NCBI RefSeq assembly: GCF_964340395.1
Contig: NC_135561.1
Span: forward strand, 16,800,365-16,864,364
Length of the DNA stretch: 64,000 nucleotides
Source of the DNA: Glandiceps talaboti
Taxonomy: Eukaryota; Hemichordata; Enteropneusta; Spengelidae
Direction of reading: 5' to 3'
Positions within the stretch are counted from its first letter, which is position 1. Every line of letters starts with the position of its first letter. The position numbers were made by a program, and so were the translations under genes. Below, one piece after another: positions 1-15,293 of this stretch. The notes beneath the pieces are model-generated. The model was not told the origin of the DNA. It searched no databases and saw only the letters and a program-made list of their open reading frames with translations.

Positions 1-322
1 ACTCCGTGCTCAAAGCGCTTTACAATTATTACCCCTGGCTCGGATCAGAATGGCACAACGGCCCTTTAGTCTTCCTCAACTCCCCGGGGAGCATACAATC
101 CATTGCAGCCATTTAAGCGCATAGGATTAAAGCCTTCACATTGCAACCTACATCCTACCAGGTCCCCAGTTATACAGCTGGGTTGACTGAGGCACAGTCG
201 TGGTTCAAATCTTGCCCAAGGACTTTAGCCACTCAGAAACAAACAGCAGGCAGCGACGGGACTCGAACCTGCAACCTGAATCATATACGGTCTATGTTTT
301 AACCAGGTCAGTTTTTTTTTTG
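1..322 (-). repeat. tRNA-derived SINE, cut by the window start
   Basis: Read on the minus strand, a pol III B-box (GGTTCGAGTCC, complement of 259-269) is preceded by an A-box-like TGGTTAAAACA (complement of 295-305), the spacing of a tRNA-like head. The body runs toward base 1 through a CTTGGGCAAG motif and ends in a tail with GTAAAGCGCTTTGAGC. That architecture, tRNA head, conserved core and AAAGCGC tail, is typical of SINEs in marine invertebrates. The head border near 322 is approximate. Family assignment is from memory of similar repeats. Confidence 0.55.
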
Positions 323-790
323 GCTAGAACATCGGTGTTGTCCAACGCCACATTGTGGTTGGGCTTGTTGCAGAGGTCTCAAGTACATTGACATTGTTCT
401 TTGAATCGGACATTGAGGGGATAATTGGACAGAGTTTTTTTCCGATAACTGGACCTACCTTAGTTCAACCCCCTCCCCTAAACATTTATTTTGCATGCAA
501 AATGATAAAATGGTAACAATTTAGTTATTTCCGAGTACACTCTGATGCCCTAACCTCATCTGTGGTCACCTTTTAAAAAAAATCGTTTAAACATTTTCTA
601 AAGTCATATTATCGGAAGCAACATATTTTTTGTACATTACCTTATATTTACACTATTCATCATTTTAGCAGTAGAAGCCTACATATAGCAACACATTCAC
701 TTCATCACACTGGAAGCTTATAGCATAATGAGTTTAATCATTTCGAACTTCACAAGTAGTTTGCATTGTAATTATGTGTCGTTAACACAG

Positions 791-987
791 GATGAAGATG
801 GCAACGGTCTAACAGATGGTGAGATCCGAGATGAAGTTAACACATTTATGTTTGCCGGACACGACACAACTGCCAGTGGACTCGCATGGTGCCTTTATCA
901 CTTAGCAAAACATCCTGAACATCAACTGAAGTGTAGAGAAGAGATTAATGGAGTGATGGACAGTAAAGATAAGAAGATACTAGAATG
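791..987 (+). CDS. CYP4 exon with I-helix
   Basis: The acceptor is TTAACACAG before GATGAAGATG and the donor is GAATG|GTGAGA. The exon opens on a codon boundary and ends in phase 2, splitting the Trp codon (TG|G). It holds the oxygen-binding I-helix sequence [15 protein letters not shown], with the acidic-Thr pair needed for O2 activation. Confidence 0.92.
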
Positions 988-3387
988 GTGAGATGACTAA
1001 TAAATATGGAGATGTTATTGAAAGATTATTATTATTAGAGCGGAGAGGGGGTGGTGGTGTGACAAACTAAGGCAGCCTCAAACTGAAACCACCTATAAAG
1101 GTTAAACAGATTTAAAAAGCACTTTTTATTTAAATTATCTGAAGATATCAAGATTATGTATTGTGATTGACGCCTGTCTTTATATTGCATCATCAAATTC
1201 GTCCTCATCAGTACTTATTTATTTTATTTATTTAATTTATTTAATGTACGACTAATGGGAACGCGTCCCATTTACAGGCACCTTAAAAAAAATTAACAAC
1301 TTTCTGTAATCTATTCCACGTCATAATATTAATTTTAGTTTATACCTTTCTTATCCTGCCTAAACTACTCTTGGTGATGCTGTAACAACTTTACATGTCG
1401 GGCGGGCTCAAATTAAGAAAGAATCCATATATTCAGAATTTCGACTATTGACTGCATTATTTGCTGCATCTGTTCTGTAGTTAAACAAACTGTTTATTTT
1501 TGTCCAGAGAAATAAACAATATAGAGTTCAAAAACGCAGGAGTGGGGTATACAGACTTTATTTAAAAACTATCAATATTTTATTGATTCAGGAAGTACCT
1601 GTTAAGAATGTGGCAACACATCGCGTACCGGAGTTCTTGACAAGGCGTACGTGATTTAGTAGTTTCGTTTCGTTTGTTCTTTTATTTCCATCTTTCCTAC
1701 ATCACTGGTTATCAGGAATGATATGGCTAAGCTGCCCTACATCACTATGTGTATTAAGGAAACCTTACGTCTTCAACCCCCAGTGCCAATTATTGCCAGG
1801 AAATTGACGAAACCGTTACTCTTACCTGATGGAAAGTGTGTGCCGGCAGGTTGGTAAATCCTGATTTGAATATTCAAATGAAAATTATATTAATACCATC
1901 ACAGCATATATAACAGTACCTAATTGTAGAGTTTGATTAATTATCGTACACCGTATTCTGGTCAGCCTCTCCTTGTTGTTATTTAAAAAAAATAAAATTG
2001 TCCAATTTGAAGTAAAGCTATCGAAGATTGGTGAATTGGTTGAAAATTCCGCCATCTTTTTTTTGTCAGGAAACACTGTAATTGACAACTGTTAAAATGA
2101 GGCCATGGTGCTGAATTTATAGTTCAGAGGCAGCTTATGAACAGCGCTCCTAGTGGCAAAACTAAAACACTGCATTTGTGAGACTGTCAAGACGGGTTGA
2201 TACGAAATGATTTTAGTGAATGTCTTGGCCAAGTCACGGTCAAAAGTCACCCTACCCTGAAACTTCGTACTTAGACAACAGTGTGTTTGTGATATTATAT
2301 ATTAGTAGTTTTGCTACCGTCGAGGCATGGAATTACTGGTCTCTAGATCTGCAGGAAGATATATAATATTTGCGTCAACCCAAAGCAATATTTTCGAGTT
2401 CTTATTGCAGGGTGTATATTATATTTGACCATGCCTTATTTAATATCTTTGTAATTTGTTAATGTTTACATATGTGTAAGTTGTTAAACTATTTTTTTTT
2501 GCTTTCAGATCACATTGTCGCTATCAATACCTTTGCCTGTCATCGCAATGCAAACGTCTGGACAAATCCTGAAATCTATGATCCTGGAAGGTTTTCGTCA
2601 GAAAATTCCAAAGACAGACCTTCCCATGCATTCATTCCTTTCGCAGCTGGACCAAGGTAAATAATTCCCCTTTATTAATTATGTGCATTGTTTTCCTTTC
2701 TTTCAATCCGTGTACTAAAATAGCATAAAAAAACCTCGACGTCATTATAGAATAGGCCAATGTCGTCATATTTGTTACCGTGCAACGTCAAATTGCAGCT
2801 TTAAAGTTTGCACAGAGTGAGAAAAAATACAAATTGTGTTGTAAGCAAAATTATACCATGTAAAATGCAGTACAAATACGAAGTTAGCAACCCGCAATTA
2901 TTACAGCTAAAATGATGTTGGGTTGGTGTTTCACTCAGTGACATGTAATATGACAATGTTTTACACACACTCAGACAACTTCTAATGTAAAAGAAAAACA
3001 TACATAGGTGCCCTGCACAGTTGGATGTAGAAGTGGTCAAGTTGAAATGTTGATTATCAGTTAAAAAAAAAAATAAAAAAATATAGCCATTAAAATCGTC
3101 CAGTGCATATGTAATGTTTTCGTTAGAAGCTTGTTTTTACTGCACTATGCAAGAATAGCAATTCAGTGTTAAATGTGTTAAACCTTTCTTTATTTCATAG
3201 GAACTGTATGGGACAGACGTTTGCCATGAATAAATTAAAAGTTGCCGTTGCCATGACAATAAATCAATTTATTCTGAGCGTCGATGAGATGAAGACTATC
3301 AGCGGTCCCGTTAAAGTAACTTTAAAAGTTAAGAATGGAATACATCTATACATCAAACCAATTAATCCACAGTTGAAACCTGAATGA
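791..3387 (+). CDS. Cytochrome P450, CYP4 family (CYP4F/4V-like), C-terminal four exons
   Basis: Four exons at 791-987, 1716-1849, 2509-2656 and 3201-3387 splice with consistent phases (2, 1, 2) into about 221 residues ending at TGA 3385-3387. The catalytic core is all present: I-helix AGHDTT, K-helix ETLR, the DPGRF (PERF-type) loop, and haem-thiolate loop FAAGPRNCMG with its cysteine. CYP4 enzymes are ER-bound monooxygenases, usually omega-hydroxylating fatty acids or eicosanoids with NADPH-P450 reductase. A full CYP4 is about 500 residues, so the membrane anchor and N-terminal half lie upstream, outside the window. There is no frameshift or internal stop, so the gene looks functional. The substrate and the exact subfamily cannot be told from this part. 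Confidence 0.93.
1716..1849 (+). CDS. CYP4 exon with K-helix ExxR
   Basis: The acceptor is GGTTATCAG|G and the exon encodes [19 protein letters not shown], containing the invariant ExxR (ETLR). It ends in phase 1 at GCAG|GTTGGT. A better-looking donor (GTAAAT) lies 5 bases downstream, but using it would make TGA at the junction, so the weaker GTTGGT site must be the one used. Confidence 0.9.
2509..2656 (+). CDS. CYP4 exon with PERF loop and start of haem loop
   Basis: It follows a strong pyrimidine tract and TTTCAG at 2503-2508. It encodes [13 protein letters not shown], the [13 protein letters not shown] (PERF-type) segment, and [10 protein letters not shown] up to donor CAAG|GTAAAT. Phase 2 splits the Arg codon just before the haem cysteine exon, which is a conserved position in animal CYP4 genes. 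Confidence 0.92.
3201..3387 (+). CDS. CYP4 terminal exon with haem cysteine
   Basis: The acceptor is TATTTCATAG|G. The exon opens with [14 protein letters not shown], where Cys is the axial haem ligand, followed by the L-helix, and ends [10 protein letters not shown] and TGA. The C-terminal length after the cysteine (about 60 residues) is normal for CYP4. No clear AATAAA signal was seen directly downstream. Confidence 0.92.
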
Positions 3388-4215
3388 AATGTTAACAATA
3401 GCTTGCAGTCGCGATCGACTGTACTAGTACTAGTCTAGTTACTATACAATGCACACGTGTTGTCGTTTTCTACGAACTCAAGATCTCACTTTCCACATAT
3501 AGTCAAGGGGACAAATTATACCAAAAATCAAGCTAAATATCATGATGGGGAAATTGTGAACAGCATAAGTCAGTAGTAATCCATCACAGACAGTAAGTGA
3601 CGTGAGGATGTGATAACGTATTCATGTTTATCAATGCCCCAATGTTGATTATACGGTTTATACGGTGGAGATGATCGTAGCACGTATATGACAAGAGTAA
3701 CTGTACACATGTGAATACGCAGAAAATTGGCAAGCTTTCGAATTGATTGAATGAGTTGGTCGGTTGGTCAGTTGGTTGTTTTGTTGATTGTTTGATTGAT
3801 TTGACATTCCTATTTATCTAATGGATTAACGCACAATATCTGGATATATAATGAAACTGTATATTAAATTGTTTAATATCTTACTTTACATTATATGTAT
3901 ATTGATATCAATATGCTTTCGCGACTACATAAGAAAGACCCCTTACTCATAAAACCAACATTAACAAACAACATCAATTGGACCGACATAATATTCATGA
4001 GAGTGGACGGGCTGGAAAAACTTTTTACATATATTAAATACTTAGTTCTAGAAAAGTTGAGATTCTGGGGACGTACTCAAAGACGTGTAAACGTAATCGA
4101 TACCCCCTCTATAAGCTGTGGTATCATATATGCCCTTCGACATGTTCAATTACACAACTTCTTTTGAATTGATGGATTTTCAAGAAAGTCGTGGCACCGA
4201 AATGCTACCTTGTTT
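3388..4215. other. Intergenic, downstream of the P450
   Basis: AT-rich DNA with a short degenerate run of GTTGGTT/GATT units at about 3754-3800. No coding signal is convincing. A 90-codon frame at 3895-4167 lacks any recognisable motif. Confidence 0.5.
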
Positions 4216-4622
4216 AGGCACCGGTGGGTAATGATTTTCACTCACATGACACGCATCTCGCTTTTACAAAGTCAAAGATGTTGTAGTCTGTAAAGTTAGT
4301 TTGGTCTCAAGAGGGCGACATATTGTATCGCGTGGAAATTTTCAAAGCAGAAACCCACCTATCTTTCAAATAGCCTGACATATATCCATCCAGTCGTTCC
4401 TTCCACTTATGGCACTCTCTAAGTTATCGACCGAGTGGTTATATAAGCGGACCAACGGCTGGAACTTTCAGCCTATCTTTAAAAAATACGATTTAAAATT
4501 AACGAAGGTACAACTAAGTTAATTTCGGAGTTTTGGAATGAATAGAATATTTCAGGCTAGCAAGACTTCCGACTTTTTTTCTTGCCTCTCTTCGATTGGT
4601 GGATTTCAATTCCATCCGTATC

Positions 4623-4708
<86 letters not shown>

Positions 4709-4890
4709 CAAAGAAAGGTGTGGCGTATTGAGGCAACGGTGGGCAAGGGTTTTCAGTCACAGAACACACCTCTCGCTATCAATGGTACCAATATTGTAGT
4801 TTTGACACAGCTAAATAGTGATAACCATGATGTAAATAAAAAAAAAGAGAGTCGTAGATAGTCATTTCGTCTCAAGAGGGCGACATTCTG
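4216..4890 (+). repeat. Diverged duplicate pair around an AT microsatellite
   Basis: The segments 4216-4350 and 4731-4890 share AGGCAMCGGTGGG near their starts and GTCTCAAGAGGGCGACAT near their ends, with weaker similarity between, and lie in the same orientation. They look like two old copies of one dispersed repeat. A pure (TA)n tract of about 80 bp (4626-4706) separates them. Confidence 0.5.
4626..4706. repeat. (TA)n microsatellite
   Basis: About 40 uninterrupted AT dinucleotides. It explains the long Tyr-Ile open frames on both strands, which are not genes. Confidence 0.97.
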
Positions 4891-5721
4891 CATCGCAAGC
4901 AAATGTAAAAGCAAAGAAAGGATAACCCAATAATATTACGCAGAAAGGCAGGTATTCGAAAACATCAGTTTTTAAGCAGGACATTGACAGACCATTTATC
5001 AAATGTCCGTGGCCTGTCTTTTACACTTCAATTAGTTACACTGATGTTCCAAATATTGAATTATGGCAGTAAAGAACCAATAATGGAAAAGTGGCTCTCC
5101 GGTAGTGTTGAATGAAGATATGAGACAGGTTATCCACTGTCTTTTCAAGTAGTATTCGTTCGGTAATGTTGACGTCTTAAGGATAATGAACGCGTACTCA
5201 ACATGAACAGGATAAGGATGGCAGCACTTGTCGACGTAATCATTCATCCAAGCTCAAATACAATTATTCAAATGTTATTTGATCCGATACCCTTTCAAAG
5301 TAAAATTAATGATCATAGAATGTAGGAGTCTTGGAGGTTACTTCATTTAATTATTATTTGTTCTAAAACAGGCAAAAATCTACCAAATAGATTCGTTAAA
5401 ATGTCGATATGGTTGGCTTACCACTCAAGGGTACTTTCATACTAGTCGTTTGCTTTCTTATTTTAAATGTATTGGCCATTGAAAACTGCCTTGCTAATAC
5501 AATGAAGAGGACCTGAAAAGTAGGACGCAATCAACTAATTAGTGCGCTTAGCTCGTTCTTGTTTTGCCACGGATCGCTTGTTATAATGTAGATCGCGTGA
5601 CGTGCAAAAAGTACAATCAGCCACCTTTAAGGAAAAACAAACTGCACAGGGTGTGTTTGACGACAGAATTATGTCTTGAATACAATTATATGTTAAATTA
5701 CACAATACATGTATAATATAT

Positions 5722-5724
<3 letters not shown>

Positions 5725-5795
<71 letters not shown>

Positions 5796-5798
5796 GAG

Positions 5799-5884
<86 letters not shown>

Positions 5885-5893
5885 ATAATACAA

Positions 5894-5925
<32 letters not shown>
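5725..5925. repeat. Compound microsatellite (AG)n-(ATAG)n-(AAAT)n
   Basis: Three successive tracts: (AG)n to about 5800, (GATA)n about 5808-5882, then (AAAT)n to about 5925. Each differs from the next by one base change in the unit, which suggests expansion from a common seed. The GA part is a strict purine strand that can form triplex DNA. Confidence 0.95.
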
Positions 5926-9720
<3,795 letters not shown>

Positions 9721-9844
9721 TTAGGCCAAGAAAAAAAAAGGTTTTGTTTCCCGTCCTCGCGCGCGTCATTCCAAACCATGCGCATCGTACGTTTTTATTG
9801 TTTCCCCTTTATTGTTTCAGACGTCATTGGCGATTTGTGAAAAT

Positions 9845-9905
9845 TCATTTGACTACTGTAGATCCACAGGCAGCTGACAACGTTCTAAATGTTTCAACCG
9901 TAAAA
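9845..9905 (-). pseudogene. Inverted fragment of the 10.7-kb exon
   Basis: The minus-strand reading TVETFRTLSAACG matches TVEILRTLSVSCG at the start of the plus-strand exon at 10735. About 130 bp of the preceding sequence also align. In this copy the acceptor AG has become CG and the frame stops soon after, so it is a truncated, non-functional copy. Confidence 0.6.
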
Positions 9906-10784
9906 AAAATCAGTGATTGTATTAGTATATTTAAAGGGTAATTAAAGTACTGGTAATTTGATGGTACCTCTATACATTTCGTCTGAATACGTTGGAACAT
10001 AGCGATCATGTAGACGCGTACATACATGTTATAAGGATGAACGCGTTCTCTACATGTGTTGTAGAAGCTCGTGAGACAGAACGTCTAGCGGACACACAGA
10101 CAGTTTATAGTATACGCAACGCTATGCGAAGCGACCGAAATTTTCACGATAAGGACAACGTTTTTTAGAAATTATTTCTTAAATTTCCCCTTTCTGAGTT
10201 CATATAACACAACTGTGGCAAATATTTCTATGAATCGTACAATACTTCATGACTACTTTTGCGACGTATGTGTAGAAATAGACAAGGAAGGAAAGCTTGA
10301 AATGCGGAAGTGACTAACAATATCCTTCAAACATCATTAAAAGAGAAAACCCGACAACGCAACGCTACAATTTTATATGCATAGATAAGGCTTTGTTTAA
10401 TCATGCATTTTACTCATGAACAAACTGAAGCGAGGATTTCTTTCTTTTATTGGGTAGTGTTTTTCGATTACGTCCTCTCAAGCTTTCCCACCTTGTCTAT
10501 ATCATCATTCATGTGTACTAGTGTGATATGTGCGCTTAGGTTCGAGGAGTTAAGCGAACTGCAGAGAACGCGTACGGTACGCGTTCGCCGAGATAAACAT
10601 GAACACTACCCGGGAAACACGTTCGAATGTAACTAACATGTAAAGAAGACGAAATGCATAGAGGTACATCTAAACAAGAATTCTTTAACTACCGTAAATA
10701 TATAGTATTACAATCACTGAATTTTTGTTTACAGTTGAAATACTTCGTACGTTGTCAGTTTCCTGTGGTAGATCAGTGAGGGGG

Positions 10785-11264
10785 ATGTTTTATTTTTGTA
10801 TCGCTATGCTTTTGTCCATTCAAGTGTCCGTTGGCAGCAAAATCTTGCGTCCATTTGGACTTGTCGATGTTGAAAGTTCCACCAAGGTATGCATATTGTA
10901 CGAGGACTTATGTAAAGGTATTCTAAGTTCTGGGGATCGATTTATTCTACCCGAACAGTACGAACTATGCCGTATTGAGGCTTTGGTGTCACGTGTATAT
11001 GACGGAAATTTCCAGAGTGTCCCCCTACAAGCAAAACTGGAAGACATAGTGGAATTTGGCAAGTACTTAAAGATCGTTTTGATCGAAGACTATAAAAAAG
11101 TGTCACAGCAACCTGTTAAAGATGCCTTCCATGTTCTGATGACTCAAAGACATTCAAAAGTGTGGCCTAAATTTCATAATTTGGATCGCCCAAACAGACG
11201 TTTTGAACTCTACAATGCCATTATCAGGTGGTTGCAAGATCGTAACTTGGGATGGCAAAAGTAG
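10785..11264 (+). CDS. Uncharacterised 159-residue protein, possibly the last exon of a longer gene
   Basis: A clean frame with TAG at 11262-11264. A possible acceptor (TTTGTTTACAG at 10724-10734) opens the same frame, so translation may begin in an upstream exon. The first Met is at 10785. Residues 1-18 (MFYFCIAMLLSIQVSVGS) look like a signal peptide. The rest is mixed alpha and hydrophilic, with a distinctive C-terminal stretch: DAFHVLM (113-119), VWPKF (126-130), and ELYNAIIRWLQDRNLGW (141-157). I do not recognise the family. Codon use looks protein-like, and a diverged inverted partial copy at 9845-9905 keeps the first residues in frame, which supports real coding history. It lies inside a palindromic repeat, so it may belong to a mobile element rather than a host gene. 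Confidence 0.5.
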   Translation: MFYFCIAMLLSIQVSVGSKILRPFGLVDVESSTKVCILYEDLCKGILSSGDRFILPEQYELCRIEALVSRVYDGNFQSVPLQAKLEDIVEFGKYLKIVLIEDYKKVSQQPVKDAFHVLMTQRHSKVWPKFHNLDRPNRRFELYNAIIRWLQDRNLGWQK

Positions 11265-11425
11265 TACCAGTCCTTGGGAGAACAGTTTGCCAGCGTTCTT
11301 GGGAATACCCCCCCCCCCCCCAATAACAAATGAAAAAAAAACAGAAAAAAAAACCCAACCCGCATCACCGCATCATTTTTGAAATTACCTTAGGACGGGA
11401 AACAAAACCTTTTTTTTGGCCTTAG

Positions 11426-13123
11426 AGAAACATAATAGCGAGGAGTCAGTGTAAGTACACTCACTTTTGACTTTAGTGAACCTTCAATTCAAAGCGGGCG
11501 TACTAGGAATCATCAATAACGATTTTAATGACACCGCTATGTATTAGAAAAGTTTCATTTTTACCAAAAATCGCAAGGAGGCAGCTGCCCCCGCAGGCCA
11601 CGGTACTGGAGATCGAAAAATTACAATTTCTTGTTGTATTTTGTCTAAAATGAACTGAACTAATGTGCCACAGTACAGATATCAAACGCAGACATCAAAA
11701 TATTGGCGTCAGAATGTCTGCATCTAGCTGCAGTCTGTTTAAATTGGTTGATTCCCTTCGGACTTAAAAACGTGGCAAGAAATTCACTACGTCCCAGCGC
11801 GCGCGCTTCCACCTTTTGTTAGCTACGTGTTGTGTCCCCTTTTTTCGAGGCTTATGAATATTAAAAGAGTACTGAGCAGTTCAGTAAACCGTTCTTGTGA
11901 ACCAAACATACCATGTCACAATTTAATACACCTAAACGATTATTGAGTGATTTTCGTCCAAATTTCTGACTGATTTTTGAGTCGTGAAAATTATGGTAGC
12001 AGAAGGTATGACACTGGTCTAATAAATTCAAGCACAATTTCTCAATTTTGAGATAGATATTTAAAAAAAAATCAAAACTACGATTGTAGAAGAGCTTCAA
12101 TTGACTTAAATTTTTTAAAATATTGCAATTAATGCACGATAAACATTTTGAACCGAGCGATTGTAGGGGTCGGAATTTGATGCATCTGAATTCTGTCAGA
12201 TTTCGCATCAAAAAATAACATTGGTTGCGTTATTAGGCTGGGGTGAGATTTTACCACATTGTTTTGGTTAGAACATTTTTCATAGCCCCCCATCCCCTCG
12301 CACTCTCAAAAAAATCATGACCTCTCCCCTCCCAATAAACCCACGAATTGTTGCAGCCCTCCCCCTCCTGGTTACACATCACTAGTTTAATATGTAACTA
12401 TAGATTGCTAGAGTACCTCCCTCCCCCCCCCCCCCCACCTCAGAGATGTACATTATGGTACACTACATAAACTAACAGTGGAAATCAACTTCGAATCAGC
12501 ATCCATACATAACAATGGGAGATTTATTTACGTCAAATAGCTGTGGGCTTTACGAAAAAGGTTTCACATTGGGCCTTTTTACCTATACTTGGAAATACTT
12601 AGCTAGTTGGATTTTGTCTTTCAAGCTGGATTCTGGGCTATCATCCAACTCACTAATGAAAATAGGTCTTGCAATTTCTCGCTGCGAGAATTGTTTAAAA
12701 AAAAAATAATTGACTCGGTAAACGACGGCTCCTGAGGTTTAATATGGCTCACATCATGACAAAAATATTTCGGTCCCCTTTCAGACCATCATAATTTTCA
12801 TGGCCTCCCTTTGAACCCTCAATTGTTGTCACCCCCCCCCACCCCATTACTGCCCAGGCAACCCTGACCGCAGCCTTAGACTTGCGTACTAAACTTCGCT
12901 CAGGTTTAATTTTATTTATTCAAATACGCACCAATATGTTTGAACATTTGTAGAAAGAGACCAAAAGTTGTTATTTTAAATTTGTTGGTTGTAGGTTTTG
13001 TACTCTTTTCCGAAGAATGTGGTATCGCTAACTCATGGATAAAAGACATTGTAAACCGACACATTTTACCATGTACACTTACATAAAATATAGATCGTTA
13101 ATGCGGTTATTTTTAGCGTGTTA
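11426..13123. other. Intergenic, poly-C tracts
   Basis: No gene recognised. Runs of C at about 12423-12436 and 12831-12839 resemble the subterminal G/C tracts of the TIR elements downstream and may mark older copies. Frames at 11861-12211 (-) and 12515-12709 (+) have no motif. Confidence 0.4.
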
Positions 13124-13843
13124 GGGAGCCTTCAGTAATTTCAAGTGGGTAGGGCCGGGGGAATAGGGGGACACGTTTTACAAATCGGTTCTCGGGGATA
13201 ACCATAATTTAGAAAATGGCAATTAAGACATTTTACTTCGACTAATTTTGTTTTATCTAATATGGCATGATTCCACCGCTACCACCTGTTTACAAATCTT
13301 ACTGCCACCACTGCACATCAAACCACTGCCACCATTGTAATGTAATATCATAACAAACCAGCGAAATGCACTTAATTAACTGTTAGTTGTGGTGTGAGGA
13401 GAGGAGGTGGTCTCACGTGTACAGTAGTAAAGGGGGGGGGCATCGTGACATGATATATGTGATAATGTGGTAGAGTGGAGATGTTGACCTCAGTCCTAAT
13501 GTTGTCAGTTGTGCGCTCATCTAGTCTTTGGGAGTTCTGGCTTTCAGCCGAGCCATATATGATAAGCTGATTTAATCATACAAACTAGCAATTTAGTAGG
13601 ATCTTACTACAAAAAAATTACCTGTCTCTAGTGGTATTCGAACCCAGAACATCCTAACTAATATTGAGCTCTGACGACTACACCACAGGGAAGCGGTGTT
13701 AAACATGTTATATCTTTGAAATATTTGAACGGGTTGAGGGCCATATTTAAGAGCTAGGAAGTTGCGGGAGAGTCACATTTTATGCCACGGACAGGGCTTG
13801 AACCCCCCCCCCCCGTTCCCCGTCGTAATTACTGAATGCTCCC
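13124..13843. mobile_element. 720-bp TIR element with TTA target duplication
   Basis: The ends are GGGAGCCTTCAGTAATT (13124) and the complement of GGGAGCATTCAGTAATT (ending 13843), with a single mismatch in 17 bases. They are flanked by TTA at 13121-13123 and 13844-13846. G-rich DNA lies just inside both TIRs. A 3-bp TWA duplication is the habit of PIF/Harbinger transposons. No transposase is visible, so the element is non-autonomous. Confidence 0.6.
13621..13690 (-). pseudogene. tRNA-like sequence (degenerate)
   Basis: The minus strand has an A-box-like TGGTGTAGTCGTCAGAGC and a B-box GGTTCGAATACC at tRNA spacing, with partial end pairing CCTGT/ACAGG. The T-stem carries mismatches and the acceptor stem pairs over only about five bases. 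It is a tRNA-derived relic or SINE head, not a working tRNA. Confidence 0.5.
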
Positions 13844-14635
13844 TTATACGTAATACATACTGACTGATATAGGATTTATTTTTACCAAAATAATGAAATA
13901 TTCAATTTATCAAAGTTATATGTGACAAATAAAGCGCCTCCGGGAAATTCGAAATATTACGTAGATTTTACCAACTAGTCATGCTATCGACTGGGGTTGG
14001 TAATGTTTGCCATGGCGCACTCGCCAGGTCAGTGTGCTCCAGGTCCGAAAGAAAATCGATATTCTTATCACTAAATTTTGAAAGATTGTATAGTCAATCA
14101 ATATTGTACCTGTCAATCAAATATTGCTGACTAATTGCTACACTGAATTGCGAAAACAATATAGAGCTTTTTTGATCAGCCATGGTGATTGCGATCTTGT
14201 TATCTCAAATGGTACAATGTAAAGTTTATTAAATTATAGAAAGAAAAAAATATTGGTTTCTGTGGGTGTCGTATCAAACATAGAGAGTGAACAGTGACCT
14301 GCATTGCACTGTATATACTCGTTTCTACATTCGCCTCATGTACACATTTCCAGTTCATCATTTCAGAGAGACGTCTGGTTTTTGGCATACTGTTACTAGC
14401 ATGTATTATTGGATGGAGACATGAAACACAATATAAATAATCAGTCAGCCCTGTCATCAGTCAAGGAACATCAAAGGCTACTTTTTTTTAGGTTTCCGTC
14501 TACTCCAACATTCTTTCCATCAAGAAATCAACAAACTTTGTGTATGCTCCCCTCCTGGGTATTTAGGCGTATCTTTTGAACAGCGTTTTCCTCTCCGTTT
14601 AAGTAGGGTTTTAATTTAGATTGATTAACTCCGTA
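13844..14635. other. Intergenic, no gene seen
   Basis: An 85-codon minus-strand frame (14200-14457) has no recognisable motif or splice context. Confidence 0.4.
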
Positions 14636-15293
14636 TATGGAAGGCCGGTGAGGACAGCGACCTGCGATCAGCGTATTGCACAACTGCGACATGCGCCTGC
14701 CAGTTGCAAAACTGCGACTTAATTGTTCTATTTTACTTTAGGATATTTTGGGGTTATTTTAGGGGCGCCTTCAAGATCAGGAAGTATATTCCGTGCCGTG
14801 CCGAGGCTGTGTGCATCATTCAACTCATTGCATTGGCGAATGTAACTTTGAGTCTATTACGCATAACACAGTCATTTTATATATTTTCGACCACAACACT
14901 TGCAAGAGCGAAACATACATGTGTACTGATAAGATTATTATTATTCCACAGAGGGTGCGTTGACCCAACGCCAGGTCACACTCACGGGTCACAGATTACT
15001 TCGTGAGTACGTACGAACAGTACGGTAAATATAGCTGGCTCATGGGATTGTATAAAGATAGCTTTTCGAGGCCCCTCCGTGTCGGGACGAAACTGCATGG
15101 CATATTCCACTTGGCCAAATCGTCCTTATCGACAATAAATACCCTAATCTCTAGAATTTCGAGAAAATGAGAAATCGAGGCTGACAAGTCGCAGGTGGAA
15201 GTTTTGCAACTCTTAGGTCGCAGGTCGCAGTTTTCCAACTCGCAGGTCGCAGTTGTGCAACTCGCAGGTCGCTGTTCTCACCGGTCTTCCATA
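14636..15293. mobile_element. 658-bp TIR element with internal minisatellite
   Basis: The left end TATGGAAGGCCGGTGAGGAC and the complemented right end TATGGAAGACCGGTGAGAAC match with two differences and continue through CAGCGACCTGCGA. GTA flanks both sides (14633-14635 and 15294-15296). Both arms contain ~21-bp units of the form GCGACCTGCGAGTTGCAAAACT: about two on the left and four on the right (15180-15270). No transposase frame is recognisable. Confidence 0.6.

Larger units (their letters stand above)
9721..11425. repeat. Imperfect 1.7-kb palindrome carrying an ORF
   Basis: The ends are inverted copies: AGGCCAAGAAAAAAAAAGG then TTTTGTTTCCCGTCC at 9723-9756, and their complement at 11393-11423. 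Further in, the minus strand of 9845-10010 matches the plus strand of 10590-10790, including the start of the ORF exon. The left half therefore resembles the right half inverted and lacking most of the coding part. It could be a TIR element or an inverted duplication of one dispersed repeat with its ORF. No clean target duplication is visible. Confidence 0.6.

Noticed and set aside
4538-4861. Long Tyr-Ile open frames across AT tracts (also at 8172, 16016, 41305, 42264, 45102, 50162)
   Set aside because: They are translations of dinucleotide repeats on both strands, without flanking coding signal.
13621-13690. Functional tRNA gene
   Set aside because: The internal promoter boxes are present, but the T-stem and acceptor stem have mismatches. 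It is better read as a tRNA-derived relic inside a TIR element.
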